A stretch of DNA of 64,000 nucleotides from Anseranas semipalmata (GCA_013399115.1 VXAA01005249.1:201769-265768), one strand, 5' to 3'. Shown: positions 36,701 through 48,375, counted from the first letter of the stretch. The notes: a model not told the origin generated them from the letters alone. Program-made: numbers and translations.

Positions 36701-37107
36701 GTTTTCTCATTACTTCCATGTTCCCCTGTACATGCCAGTCAATGTTTCCTCCACTAAGCCCTTAAATAATAAATTACAGTATTTCTTTTAGTCATGTGTT
36801 TAACCAAGCTAATGCAGAGAGAGTACATAACAAACACAAACACAGGAACTGGGTTGAAGTTATATTAATGCCTCTTTATAAAATGCTCTGAGATACTCAG
36901 AAGGGAGAAATTTTAGAAGAGTAAAACATTTCTGAGAGGATGATGTACAACACTTTGCCTGCTTCTGGTTTTGTTTTGATATAATGCATGTCTGTAAACA
37001 CGCACCTGCAATGTAAATCTATTTGAAAATATGGTCCCAGAACTAAACAAAGTAACATTCTTCAGAATAGTTGTAGTAGTGTTTAAAAAGGTTTTACTTT
37101 AATCTCG
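36701..37107. other. spacer of the long inverted repeat
   Basis: The 407 bases between the arms are AT-rich. They hold no open frame of note and match no family I know. If the arms are terminal inverted repeats, this would be the interior of a non-autonomous element of 655 bp in total. Confidence 0.6.
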
Positions 37108-37231
37108 TACAGATGAAAAATATCTGATTTTAAAATGTTTGCTTGTTAAAAGTGCCAGGTACCCTCTCTAAGAATGGTTGACAGACTTGGAAATGAAAGA
37201 GATAAAAAATGAAGCTCTCTACCTCCTTTTG
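37108..37231 (-). repeat. long inverted repeat, right arm
   Basis: Reverse-complement partner of 36577-36700. It ends 33 bases before the tail of a minus-strand CR1. The flanks of the two arms (…CTTTTC before, TTGCATC after) show no obvious target-site duplication. Confidence 0.9.
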
Positions 37232-37263
37232 TTGCATCTGTGGGGCAAAGATATGTTCAAGTT

Positions 37264-37960
37264 CACAGAATCACAGAATCACAAAATCACAGAATGATTG
37301 AGGTTGGAAGAGACCTCTGGAGATCACCTAGTCCAATCCCCTGCCAAGCAGGGTCACCCAGAGCACGTTGCACAGGATCTCATCCAGTCAGGTTTTGAAT
37401 ATCTCCAGAGAAGGAGACTCTACAGCCTCTCTGGGCAGCCTGTTCAAGTGCTCTGTCACCCTCACAGTAAAGAAGTGCCCCCTCATATTCAGCCAGAACT
37501 TCCTGTGTTTCAGTTTATGCCCGTTGCCTCTTGTCCTGTCACTGGGCACTACTGAAAAGAGTCTGGCCCCATCCTCTTGACACCCTCCCTTCAGATATTT
37601 GTACACATTGATAAGATCCCCTCTCAGTCTTCTCTTCTCCAAGCTAAACAGGCCCAGCTCTCTCAGCCTCTCCTCGTATGAGAGATGCTCCAGTCCCCTC
37701 ATCGTCTTTGTAGCCCTCCGCTGGACCTGCTCCAGGAGCTCCATGTCCCTCCTGTACTGGGGAGCCCAGAACTGGACACAGTACTCCAGATGTGGCCTCA
37801 CCAGGGCTGAGTAGAGGAAGATCACCTCTCTCGGCCTGCTGGCAACACTCCTCCTAATGCACCCCAGGATCCCATTGGCCTTCTGGGCCACAAGGGCACA
37901 CTGCTGGCTCATGGTCAGCCTGCAGTCCACCAGGACTCCCAGGTCCCTCTCCGCAGGGCT
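37264..37960 (-). mobile_element. CR1 LINE, 700-bp 3' fragment (best preserved copy)
   Basis: Read from the minus strand, the element runs from about 37960 to a tail of four ATTCTGTG-type units at 37264-37296. It holds the ORF2 C-terminal region and a complete 3' UTR ('ggggattggactaggtgatc'). It is the longest and least damaged CR1 here and 5'-truncated like most genomic copies. It inserted within a few dozen bases of the long inverted repeat. Confidence 0.95.
37388..37960 (-). pseudogene. CR1 ORF2 C-terminal remnant, open frame
   Basis: The frame is open from the truncation point ([17 protein letters not shown]) through [100 protein letters not shown] and [20 protein letters not shown] to SLEIFKT. 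It then meets TGA, where the frame of relatives continues RLD; this is the kind of change a CpG decay from CGA would give. The reverse-transcriptase catalytic motifs lie upstream and are missing. The apparent start codon inside is not a true start, because the frame continues upstream of it. It is a dead fragment with no expected product. Confidence 0.9.
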
Positions 37961-40430
37961 GATGAAAGAGATGACAATAACAACCAGAGTGCTTTCTTTA
38001 GAGGGCTGATGGCTGTTGCTTGCAGTGTGTGACTTTTAAGTCACTTGTGTAGTGTGTGACTTCCATTAAGCACGGAATTTGTCAGAAGGTTTCTTGGTAT
38101 GAGACAACCAGTGCTTTGACTAACATGCTGGGATTTGGAGTAGGACCTCCAGAGCTAAGCTACTAGAAGAGTTGAACTCTCCTGGGGTAGCAATAGGCTC
38201 ATGTCCTACATAAACAACACTGAGCAGAACTGGACTTGTGACAAGTGCCCTAGGGCTCAGTGAAATGCCAAACTGAAAGCTATGTGCTCTTAGTATGGCC
38301 CTACTAAGAAGGCAACTGGTTGCTTCTTCCTCTCTCTCTCACTCCCAGCAAACCTCCACCTGTCTAGAAACAGGTCTTCCAAGTGAGTGATCAGACACCT
38401 GTCAAAAATGATGTAACAATTTGCTATGTGATTTTCTTTTTAAGGAAAACTTGAAAAAGTATATTAATTTCTAAAGACTTCAAGGAGGTCTGCTCAGAAA
38501 TATGGACCTCTGCTACCTGCAGTGAATCTGCATGCTCTTCTCCCCAGTATTCCAATTTCTCTAAAGCATACACATGTATTTTACAAAAAATAATAAAATA
38601 AAAAAAAATGATAGTAATCTTTAGGGCTAAACCTTCTCTCTTTGATGCCCATGAGTACTTCCCATTGTCTTCAATATGATGGGGAGTGTTGCCCTTGGGG
38701 GAATCATATGTCACCTCATGTTTTGCAGAAGTTGTGCTCAAGGGAGCAGAAGGAAGAGGGTACTTACAAGTATTGTTTGTCTTTGTCCATTCTGCTAACA
38801 GGGTTATGTTTTCCTCTGTCTGCAGGTGCCTTTTTCTGTGAAGGAAGGCCAGGACAGAGCTCCAGCTCCTCTTTCCATGGGTCTCTAACCAGCTGGGATT
38901 TAAACTAACTGCAATTCATAACCTCTAACTAAAGACTTGGTTGGGGAGAGATCTGAAGGCACTAATTTACTGTTGTCAGTAATGATTCCATAACAACAGA
39001 GTAAAACCACAGAGTCCCACTGTTAAAATGACAGGCTTTATTTCTGTGATATTGATTTACAAACTCAGCTGAGTTGTCTTCCACCTTCAAAACTCACAGA
39101 AAGAAACAGGAAGTCCCTCTTTTCTCTTGCCTGCAAAATGAGGCCCCTGCATGGTTTAAAAAAAGTTCAGCAAAAACCACAGACCACAGTTAGTAGCAAT
39201 GAATTACTGACCCAGAAAATACTTGCAGAGCTGACAGTGGTTTTTGTGTTAACAAGTACTTATTACCAATCACAGCCATCTAAACAATGATAATCTCTAT
39301 GCTTCATCTAATAATTGTATTTCATTACAATGGCCATGATTCTGCAAGTGTTTGCAAGGTACACTTATCTATATGCATACAAGGGGGCTCAGTAAAAGCC
39401 ATGATACTGTGCTTAAAAATAATGCTGCAAGCAGTCAGGTATTTGATTTTAAATTACAGTTTTAATAGTCCAACACAGACATAGAGGATATTCCATTGTA
39501 GACAAGCCGCTATTAAGTGGACTTATTAAACACACAGTTCATTACCCACTGTGTTTAGTTGTAAATCTGTAGGTACCTATTTTCAGAATTACCCTTTGGA
39601 AATATAACAACAGGGTTTATAAGATAACTTTCCACTGTGGCAGGGAAATGAGTAGGGTTTTATGGTATTATCAGACCAAAGGCCACAGTGCTTCTAAGAA
39701 CACTCTTCTTTCTTTTCATCAGAGGTGAGAGCAGTACTTCCACCTTCGAGCTGATGAAAGAAAGTTCAAAAGCATTAAGCATATTTAACACTGCTGATAA
39801 GTGGGGTAAAATGACATTCAGAGAAAAGAAGCAGTTTATATAAGGACAAATTGACCGGCAGAGTCATCTCTTTTCTGATACCTGATTTATTACAATAAAA
39901 GGGATTAACTGTGTCCTGTATAAGTGGTCATATCCTTGGCTATACAAAATCTGACATCCGCTCATAAATGTAGAGTATACCTAGACTTCTGAGATGTATC
40001 ACAATTTCTAGAGAAAATCCTCTTTGTGAATCTTCTTATCACCCCTAAAAAAATATCACAACATTTCTGGGAAATAAAATCTTTTGACTCGTGTTTCAAA
40101 TAATTAATCATTACCCCGTTCCATCTCATTACATCTCATTACTGCATGTTTTATAAATTGAAGTTTCTGTTGAAGATGTTTATCAGTAGCGTTTAAGTCT
40201 TATAGAATAAGAGGTAAACAAAGGTGCGAAAAGAGAGCTAAGATTTCAAAAGGTCATCCTACTGTCCTGAAGGCAGGATCAGTTATTTCTAAATTATAAC
40301 TGATACAGTCATAAAACATCATTGGTTCTGTTCTTACAATCATCGACTGAGGGAAGTTTGGCAGACTCTTCAGATAACCTGTCACAATACCTATTTTAAT
40401 TGTTAGAGAATGTATGTGTTTTAGATGTAC
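37961..40430. other. unannotated DNA
   Basis: No gene or repeat family recognised. A small palindrome, GTGACTT-TT-AAGTCAC, lies near 38027-38042. A polypyrimidine tract followed by CAG occurs at about 38826. Open frames up to 105 codons match nothing. Confidence 0.5.
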
Positions 40431-40690
40431 TAGCCTGCAATTTAAGCCCATTATTTTTTTGCTCTGTCTTCAGCAGACATTATTACTTCCCCTTTTGCAA
40501 CAGCTTTTTTGCATATTTGAAGGCTGTTATCATGTCTCCCCACAGTCTTTCTTCTCTTTAAGAATAAACAAATACTGTTCTTTCCTCATGGGTCATGTTC
40601 TCTAGACCTCTGATCTGTTTGTAGCTCTCCTTTGCACTCTCTCCACTTGATCCGCATTTCCCTTGGGAAATGGCTGAGAACTTGCCTGCA
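40431..40690 (-). mobile_element. ancient CR1 LINE remnant
   Basis: On the plus strand the order of landmarks is that of a reversed CR1: 'tgcaatttaagcccattatt' near 40435, 'ttgaaggctgttatcatgtc' then 'tccccacagtctttcttctc' around 40516-40558, 'cctcatgggtcatgttctct', 'agacctctgatctgtttgta' and 'gctctcctttgcactctctc'. These correspond to the ORF2 region that in younger copies encodes the [11 protein letters not shown]...LEKRR...GD(L)I segment. It is decayed with indels and has no open frame. Confidence 0.75.
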
Positions 40691-42307
40691 GCCCATGAAG
40701 CAAAAGCATTGTTTCCTCTGTCTCAGATATGAAACTTCTGTTTGGACTTGTCAGTAAATTTGGAGGGTTTGTTCTCAAAAATATGACATTGCTTTGTGCA
40801 CAGTTCACGATCAGTTTTAATATCCAATTCCTCCTCTGAAAACCTGCATCATAACTATTCATCTCCTAGTTATTTCTTCTGAAACATAATATTTTTAAAT
40901 TTATTCGCATAAATCCATTTGTCAAGAACTTGTTGAATTTGAATTGTGTTTCTGAAAGTAATTGAAATACTGTCTGGCACAAAATCCCAGACAAACACTT
41001 TTGAAATCCTGTCTCATATATAACTATGTAGTGTGACAGTAAATGCATTAAAACTGCACTCTGGGCTTTCCAATTAACGTTTGCACTCAACAAGTTTTGA
41101 ATCTAAACTTTTTACTAATGTAAGTGGTACAGAGAGAAGAAACCCTCTCCAAGTTAGTGTAGTTCACACCTCTCTTCCTCAAAGGCTCTTACTTTGTAAT
41201 AGATTCAAATTAGATTTGATGTTTTTTGACAAATTAGCACTGGTTGTTATTTATTTCAGTGTTATTTTTGGGATGTTTGTAATGGATTGATTTTTTATTT
41301 TAGTATTTTGCAAAGAATTTAAGTTAGGCTGACCAGTCACCACTCTTCTGGCTGCTCCAATCCCCTTTTCCAAAACTAACCATTTATTTGCTGTTTTCCT
41401 TTTTCTGGAACCTCACTCAGCAATAAATCATTCCCTGAGTGCTCTGGGATGATTTCACTCCTACCCAACCCAATTCAGGCATATTGTCCATGTAAACAGC
41501 CTCCTCTTTTCCCGACCCAGGCTGACTTCATCGCCCTTTGTCACTCACCTTAATTATATCAGCTTCCTTGCTCTGGTAATCTTCTTACTGAAGGCATCCC
41601 ATTCATTTGCCTTCTCTGTGTTCGCTATTAGAATCATAGAATCATTTAGGTTGGAAAGACCCTCAAGATCATCAAGTACTGTTAGCTTTCCTTTCCAGCT
41701 GAACAGATTGGCTTTCTTCTTACCAAAAAATGTGATTACAGAAATTTCCTATTTGCCCTTTACATTTCTTGTGTTTGATTTTGTCCCCACACACTTGAAC
41801 TATTTCTTAAAATATATCCTCTGTTATTTGAAGTACTTTTTGCTTATATATTCTTTATCCTGAGTTTTGGTAGCAAGATAGTCTCTTGCTGTACTTCCTA
41901 TATTTCCTCAGTAACCGGGAGAGTTCACACTTTTATTCTTAATTCTATCAAGAAAACACCAATCTCTCATTTTCCCTAGAGGTCTCAAGATAGAGCTAGT
42001 ATTCTTTATGTCATTAGAGTGCATGGCATTGATCTCTGCTAACATTTGCCTTGTTTCTCCCATGAGGAGACTCTCTGGGGTCTGATCCCCCAGAGATTTA
42101 GACAGAGAGGTAGCAAACCTATTTTCTGTCTCTTTCTCTCCCTATGCATCTCCCCACCCCAAGCTCTTTCCAGTCCCCATTCTCTTTTGCAATATTACCT
42201 CTCATCCTACAGTAATGGATGGCATGTCTTGAACATACTTGCCCTATTCTTGCACACCTGCTTTCAGTCAGTCCTTGCTTTAGTTCTGCAATTCACCCTG
42301 TTCACTT
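40691..42307. other. unannotated AT-rich DNA
   Basis: Apart from the CR1 scrap at 41631 I recognise nothing. T-rich, C/T-rich segments at 41.3-41.6 kb and 42.1-42.3 kb show no family match. Confidence 0.5.
41631..41680 (-). mobile_element. very short CR1 LINE 3' end
   Basis: GAATCATAGAATCATTTAGG followed by 'ttggaaagaccctcaagatc' and 'atcaagta' is the reverse complement of the last 50 bases of a CR1 3' UTR and tail. It is extremely 5'-truncated. Confidence 0.85.
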
Positions 42308-42605
42308 GATTCTGAAATGATAGGATCAAAGAATAATTCAGGTGAATCTTCAGAGGCCAGAATTCTAATCTAACATGCTTTTCAGAGAAGAGCTGACTTC
42401 AAAGTCAGAGCAGTCTGTTCAGGGCCTTGTCCTGCTGAGTTTTGAAAGTCTCCAGAGATGGGGATTCTGCAGCTTCTGTGGGCAGCTTGTTCCAGTGCTG
42501 AACCGCTCTCATTGTGAAACACTTTTTCCTTATATCTGGTTGGAATTTCCCTTGTGACCATTGCCTCTTGCCCTTTCTCTGTACAAATGTCAGCAGATGA
42601 AACTG
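42308..42605 (-). mobile_element. old CR1 LINE 3' fragment
   Basis: A minus-strand CR1 3' region. The tail is decayed ('gattctgaaatgataggatc'), followed by 'aaagaataattcaggtgaat' and 'cttcagaggccagaattcta'. The ORF2 end reads on the minus strand as QPDIRKKCFTMRAVQHWNKL and PTEAAESPSLETFKTQQDKA (frame 42405-42608). It is distinctly older than the copies at 31.8 and 37.3 kb and closest in wording to the copy at 5.06 kb. Confidence 0.85.
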
Positions 42606-45600
42606 CATTCAGTCTTTCTGTGTGCCGAGGGCTGCCAAAGCTGTAAGGATATGCAGAATCCAAGCCCAGTCTGTGCAGACTTGTTAATGATCATTTCTTT
42701 CCACATAGTACTTCAGGTAGTTTCAACCAACCCTCTACTTTGGAGAAAAGTAAAAAATGAGGATGCATGATGGGGTGATACTTCTGGCTAGTGCAAACAC
42801 TGCTCTGAAGGTGCAGGGGCAGGAAGGAAAACGTAGCTTTTCACACTAAAAGCAAAGAAATGCAATTTTCCAGCTGAAGGTTTCCCCAAAACTCCAAGCA
42901 GATGTAGCAGTAAAGAATGCAAAAACATTCAAAAGAAAAATATAGGCACCTGTAATCAGTTAACACATTGTGCAGGTTGGATAATTTTTCTGGATATCTT
43001 ATTTCCAAAGTTTGTCAAAGAACAGAGGTAACAGAAGTGAGATTCGTAGAGTAGAGATAAAACATGAACACAGTGTGCTGGAAAGCAGCATGCTATTTCA
43101 CCTTTTCTTTCTAAGAATTTATCTCGCATTATGAGGCACCTTTCAAATTTTCCTGTTTATCTCTCTGCACATTTGAAAAACAAGTACTAATCATAAAGGC
43201 TGCTTTTATTATAGACCTTAGTTCTCAATGAAGTTTAAGAGGATAGTCATGTTTTCTGTTGACTGGTGGTGTATTAAGAGACGGTAGCTGGCAGATTATA
43301 GGTATCACGATGAGGGTGAACCTGTGACACTTCTCAGACATACTATCATTTTTGTTCATCCACTGAAGGATAAGAATGCCCTGCACTAAAGCAGTTTGTG
43401 ATTTTCAGTCAGTTTACTAAATAGCAGGTTAAAATACCATACACAAATATACTACAATTTAATGAATACATCACAGAGACAAATACGTGCAGTCATTGTC
43501 TTTCAGAAAACTCTGGGGAGCTGCAGAGGGGTATTGTTAGGATTCTTGTAAAAAAGCCTTTGTGCAGGGAGTGGGGGAACTGTAATTCTTCTTCACATAA
43601 ATCCCCACCTAGTGAGGGAGGAGCATACTGAGAGGATGGTGCACATGTAGGACATTGAGAAAACATTAACAGAATATGTTTCCTGACTCCATATCTCTAC
43701 ATAAAATTCTTTCTACCCAAACACTCAGAAAATCTCATGTGACTTATGTTCTTTCCTCGCATCTTAATAACCATTTCAAGTTTTTCTGCAACCTTCTGCA
43801 TAAGTAAAATCTTAATGGCAGAATACCAATCAGTGACTATATGGCTTGGCCAGTCTCCTGCTGGCTGAATACTAATCCAGATATAAATCAGAACATTTCA
43901 TGGGTCCTTGGGCTGTAGCTGTTCTGTCTTGTTTCCTGATAACTCAGACTCTACAACTCTATACATAGCAGAACATACATACATGTGTGCATAAATATAC
44001 ATAACCGCTGTCAGAGGGTAGTACTCACAGGGGCCACTACTTACGGCTTATGAGCAGATTGAATACAATTTCTATGCTGGAGCATCAGGAAGCCCTTAAG
44101 CATCAGAAAACAGTGCTCCCTCAGAGACTATTCTGAAGCCATACCCCTCACTGTGGAAAAAAGTGAGTAAATAAGGGCTGCTAAAATCAAGATCATGAGG
44201 TTGCCCCAGTCCCCTTTTAGCCTAAACCTGCCTTGGCAGTATAATGTTTGGGAGAACTATTAGCAGCTTTCATCACTACTGGTGCTTGTCTTTTTGATTC
44301 TTTGGGGTGTATGATGTGCGTCTTTTGGCTCTTAGACATGAGGTATTGGTGTGCAGTACATACTGTCAGGCATTTTTATTTACTGTAAATCTCTAATGAC
44401 ATTTTTGAAGGCCTTGTCTATGATGCACTAAGTTGCAAGGAGATACATACAGGGGTAAAAATAGCCATGGAACTTCCTTTAAATCATATCATCCAAGCTG
44501 CTATGCACTACAAGCTTATGAAAGGTGGGATTTCTGAATATCTACATGGTCCTAATATGGTACTGGTTGATAACAGCTAAATCCTGGAATAAGAAATTCC
44601 TTTCTGATTCCAATGGGTATAAAAAGGCAATGTTTCCATGGAATACTTTTTGAAAAACTACTGAAACTTACTGTTTCATTAAGATCAAAGCATGTGATTT
44701 TGATTTTATTGCAGTTTCTACTTATGCCAAGAGTGCTTTTGGGTTGCTTCCATGGAAATTTCAGCAAATAATGACAACACACTTAATTTTGTCCTTTTTT
44801 AATGAAAGAATGTTTAAAATACATATAGCCAAACTCAATTGAATTTTAAAGTGAAATAACAGAATAGCACTTGGAATTGTTTACTCATGCCATGGTCTAG
44901 CTTTTAAAACTTACCATAAATGCTTAGAAGAAAAAATAAATAGACTGAATTATAGTTGTATTATCTGTGATACATCACAGGTAAATAGGTGTTTAGAGCA
45001 GTAATTAATCAAAGTTTTACATTATACCGAAAACCGTCTTTGTGATGCAGAAATAATGGCTGTTTAAAATGTTTCTAGTTTAAGAGCAGATATTTCAATA
45101 TACATCTCCTGGATAAACAAATGTGTAAGGAATATATGAAACCTGTACAATTTATGAGGTTCCCAAACTGAATGTTAGCAGTTACAATGTCTGCCTGACA
45201 TAATAATAAAAAGATAAATTCTGGTAATTTTTTGCTAACTATATTTGTTATGAAGCCAGACTATCAAAATGCCAGCAAATTTCTAAGCACTGTTGCCCAG
45301 ACTCCAGTTACCTAACTGAAGATAGGCATGTTCAAAAGTGTGTGTGGGTATGCATATCTGCACGCACAGATGATTCTTGGGGAAGTGTGGCACTTTGTTT
45401 GACTTATCCTTTGTTTGACAAAACAAGGATATCTGCTTCATTTCTATAAACCCGGTTACTGAGCCTTTAAATTTGCTCTTTACTTCAAACAACATGTCAG
45501 ACATTGCTCCTTTCCTGCTGGAAATTGAAGACAACTAGTTAGCCACTTTGGGAAAGTGAGGATATTCTTTACCCATAAGCTGCATTTTCAACAGTGGCCA

Positions 45601-46778
45601 TTATTCACGTTGTACAAACATGCTGAAAAAGAGATTTCAGTGTGTAGCTCTGTTATTTATACTCAGGTGTCATTGTTTGACTTCCATTTTCTGTGGCATG
45701 AATTCATCCCAAAGCATTTCATCTTGTACTGGCCAGGATCAGAATAAGAGTGATACTCCTACTTCTGCTTCTCTCTGCAGTAATCCCTTAGGGTTTCTGA
45801 GGAATTCAGATTGTTGTGCACTGATGTAATTCTCAAAAGGATAGTGGGGATGGAAATCACCTCTTGCATTCTCAGAATTATGCAGAAATACAGATTTTTT
45901 ACATGAAAAACTGGAATCTAGTTTCTGGATTTAGTTAGGAATGTATTCTCCACACTTGCTTGTCTTTTCATTAGCACAGTGATTTAGTTCTAAAAGTATA
46001 CACTCTAAGGAGGAGAAGAAATGCTAAAACTAAATGCTAAAACCTTTGGAAAGATTGAGGAGCTATAACAGATCTTAAGATACATATATATGTTGGACAA
46101 AAAGAAAAAAGACATTTTCTAAAAGAGACAACAAAACAAAAAGCAAGCTGCAAAGTTCAGGAAGGTTTAAAAGATGGTGAAGACTCCTTCAGCAATAAGG
46201 AGTTTGTGCAGACAGGACAATCATGGAGATCTGCTTCAGCCAATGATAAATGCAGGAAAGAAGGAAATAAAATGACAAAAACTTGCCAAAATTTTGCTCA
46301 ACTTCTTGTAATTTGGGGACTTGACTTTCAAAATACCAGGTCAGTTGAACAACATTTTTTTTCCTCCAAGAACTGTAGAAAGGAACCACAACAACAACAA
46401 AAAAGCAATGAATAGAGCTTAACTCTAGAATTTGGATACAAATCAGGATGTGGTGAGGCTTGTTTATCGGTCTTGGAAGTCTGATGATCTCCTATTACAT
46501 TAAGGATATAGTTGAAGTAGCTACCATGTAAAGATTGTGCAATGTCTTGTATGAAATGACCTTGGTGGCTTCCACCCCATTCCTGCTAGGCCTGTGTCAA
46601 AAACTCCCTTTGTCCCACTTGGCACTTGGTGGAACCAGCTTGTGGTTGCACTTCTTGTGTCAGTCCAGCCTCCATGACTGACTGACACAGGCAAGCTTCT
46701 TTTGAGAAGGACAGTACCTGTGGCATACTTTGATACTTGTTTAATTTGCCTGAAAATATTGAAAGAGGTGTAAGGAAG
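42606..46778. other. long unannotated AT-rich stretch
   Basis: About 4.2 kb without a recognisable gene or mobile element. Minor structures are a 13-bp tandem duplication (AAATGCTAAAAC units, about 46019-46045) and a 10-bp perfect hairpin at 46656-46689. Open frames reach 83-89 codons without resemblance. Confidence 0.55.
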
Positions 46779-46799
46779 TGTGAGGTGCAAGGCTCATGA

Positions 46800-47263
46800 A
46801 GTTCAACAAGGCCAAATGCAAGATCTTGCACCTGGGTTGGGGCAATCCCAAGCACAAATACAGGCGGGGCTGAGAATGAATTGAGAGCAGCCCTGAGGAG
46901 AAGGACTTGGGGGAGTTAGTTGATGAGAAGCTCAACATAAGTTGGCAATGTGTGCTTGTGGCCCAAAAAGCCAACCATACCCTGGGCTGCATCGAAAGAA
47001 GCGCAACCAGCAGGTAGAGGGAGTTGATTCTCTCCCTCTACTCCACCCTTGTAAGACCCCACCTGGAGTGCTGTGTTCAGCTCTGGGGCGCCCAGTACAA
47101 GACAGGGCAGAAGGATATGGATGTGTTAAAGTGAGTCCGGAGGAGGGCCACATGTATGATCAAAGGGCTGGAGCACCTCTCCTATGAAGACAGGCTGAGG
47201 GAGTTGGGGTTGTTCATCCTAGAGGAGAGAAGGTTCTGGGGCGACTTTATCTCAGCCTTCCAG
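46800..47263 (+). pseudogene. CR1 ORF2 remnant with stop codons
   Basis: In the family's frame the remnant reads LHLGWGNPKHKYRRG, then [34 protein letters not shown] and [20 protein letters not shown]. At least four in-frame stops interrupt it: two TGAs just before the EEKDLG region, a TAG where relatives have S in RSRE, and a TGA before VRRRAT. It is clearly non-functional. Confidence 0.85.
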
Positions 47264-47405
47264 NNNNNNNNNNNNNNNNNNNNNNNNNNNNNNNNNNNNN
47301 NNNNNNNNNNNNNNNNNNNNNNNNNNNNNNNNNNNNNNNNNNNNNNNNNNNNNNNNNNNNNNNNNNNNNNNNNNNNNNNNNNNNNNNNNNNNNNNNNNNN
47401 NNNNN
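47264..47405. other. assembly gap (142 N)
   Basis: Unresolved bases inside a CR1 element. Open frames crossing it are artefacts. Comparison with the 31.8 kb copy suggests the gap is shorter than the sequence it replaces. Confidence 0.99.
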
Positions 47406-47492
47406 GAGGGTTCCCCTGCCAATGGCAGGGGGGTTGGAACCAGATGATCTTTAAGGACCCTTCCAACCCAAACCATTCTATGATTCTATGAT

Positions 47493-48218
47493 GAAGTGAT
47501 GAGTGATAATCATGTTGGAAAGTTTCAAGAAGCCTCAACAGTTCCCAGGAGTCACTTTCTTTCACTGCTTAATCAGAGAAAATAGTGGTATCATGATGAT
47601 GATGACACCAGACAGAAATTCTCTTTCTTATTCTGAGCTTACTTATAAAGCAGAGAAGATAGATACTTAAAAACCTTGCTGTGGTTTACAATGTCTGTCC
47701 TCTTCTATTAAGATAGCGTCAGAATCAGGCACACTAACTGGAAAGAAATGCTGTTTTTAACGATCAGGTTTTTTGAGAAGTGTTTCTTTCCTATTGAACA
47801 CCAAGGCTGTTATCTTAGCCTCATTAGCAGTACTGTTAACAAAAGAACATTCCTGTTTTTCCCAAAATGTTTCTCACCTCTTCTCTAAAAAATCTCAAGA
47901 GCTTCTGAAAGCAAGTCGAAGAAAGGTGTAGAAACTTGTTGGCTGACTTAGAAAAGAGAGAGAAAAAAGGAAGGAACAGAAGATAACAAAAACTTTGAAC
48001 TTTCCTGCTGTTTTATTCAAAAGACAATTGCTTCCATGGTAAACAAAAAAAGATGTTTCTGCCCTTTAGTTCATACAAGAATAGATTTACATGTGGAGTT
48101 TCTCAGCTTCTGTTGCAAAGTTTCTGTCTAGATACTTGCAACGCTGTTAGCTTTGTAGCACCTGAGAGCTTCATCATGCTAATAAATTTATCTCCACAAA
48201 TCCACCTTGATGAGAAGA
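47493..48218. other. unannotated DNA
   Basis: I see no gene or repeat in this stretch. Confidence 0.55.
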
Positions 48219-48375
48219 TTTAGTATTATTTCTGTTTTACAGATATCGTAGATTATGTGATCTAGCCAAATATCACACAGCTTATCTAAAAGAGGTCAAG
48301 CGGTAGGATTTGAGACTCCTGCTATCTATCCTGAGTGTCTTGCCATAAATCAATCATTCTACTCTTCCACAAAAA
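48219..48375 (-). repeat. MIR-like SINE remnant
   Basis: On the minus strand the order of MIR landmarks is kept: 'gcaggagtctcaaatcctac' (consensus 'gcctgggttcaaatccc', tRNA-like B box region), 'agctgtgtgatatttggcta' and 'gatcacataatct' (core 'agctgtgtgaccttgggcaagtcacttaacc'), then 'ctgtaaaacagaaataatac' (consensus 'ctgtaaaatggggataata'). MIR is an ancient tRNA-derived SINE shared by amniotes and uncommon in birds. The alignment is by eye; an unrelated CORE-SINE is the alternative. Confidence 0.65.

Larger units (their letters stand above)
46779..47492 (+). mobile_element. CR1 LINE 3' fragment interrupted by gap
   Basis: A plus-strand CR1 of the type whose 3' end reads 'ggttggaaccagatgatctt' plus 'taaggacccttccaaccc' and ATTCTATG ATTCTATG (47475-47492). 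It begins in the ORF2 region 'gttcaacaaggccaaatgca' / 'agatcttgcacctgggttgg'. Its subfamily differs from that of the 31.8 and 37.3 kb copies but matches the scrap at 23.96 kb. A 142-base gap removes the C-terminal coding part. Confidence 0.93.

Noticed and set aside
37298..37814. Plus-strand open frames over the 37.3 kb CR1
   Set aside because: They are antisense shadows of the minus-strand ORF2 remnant.
47156..47565. Open frames across the 47.3 kb gap
   Set aside because: They are artefacts of the N run inside a CR1 element whose true frame has several stops.
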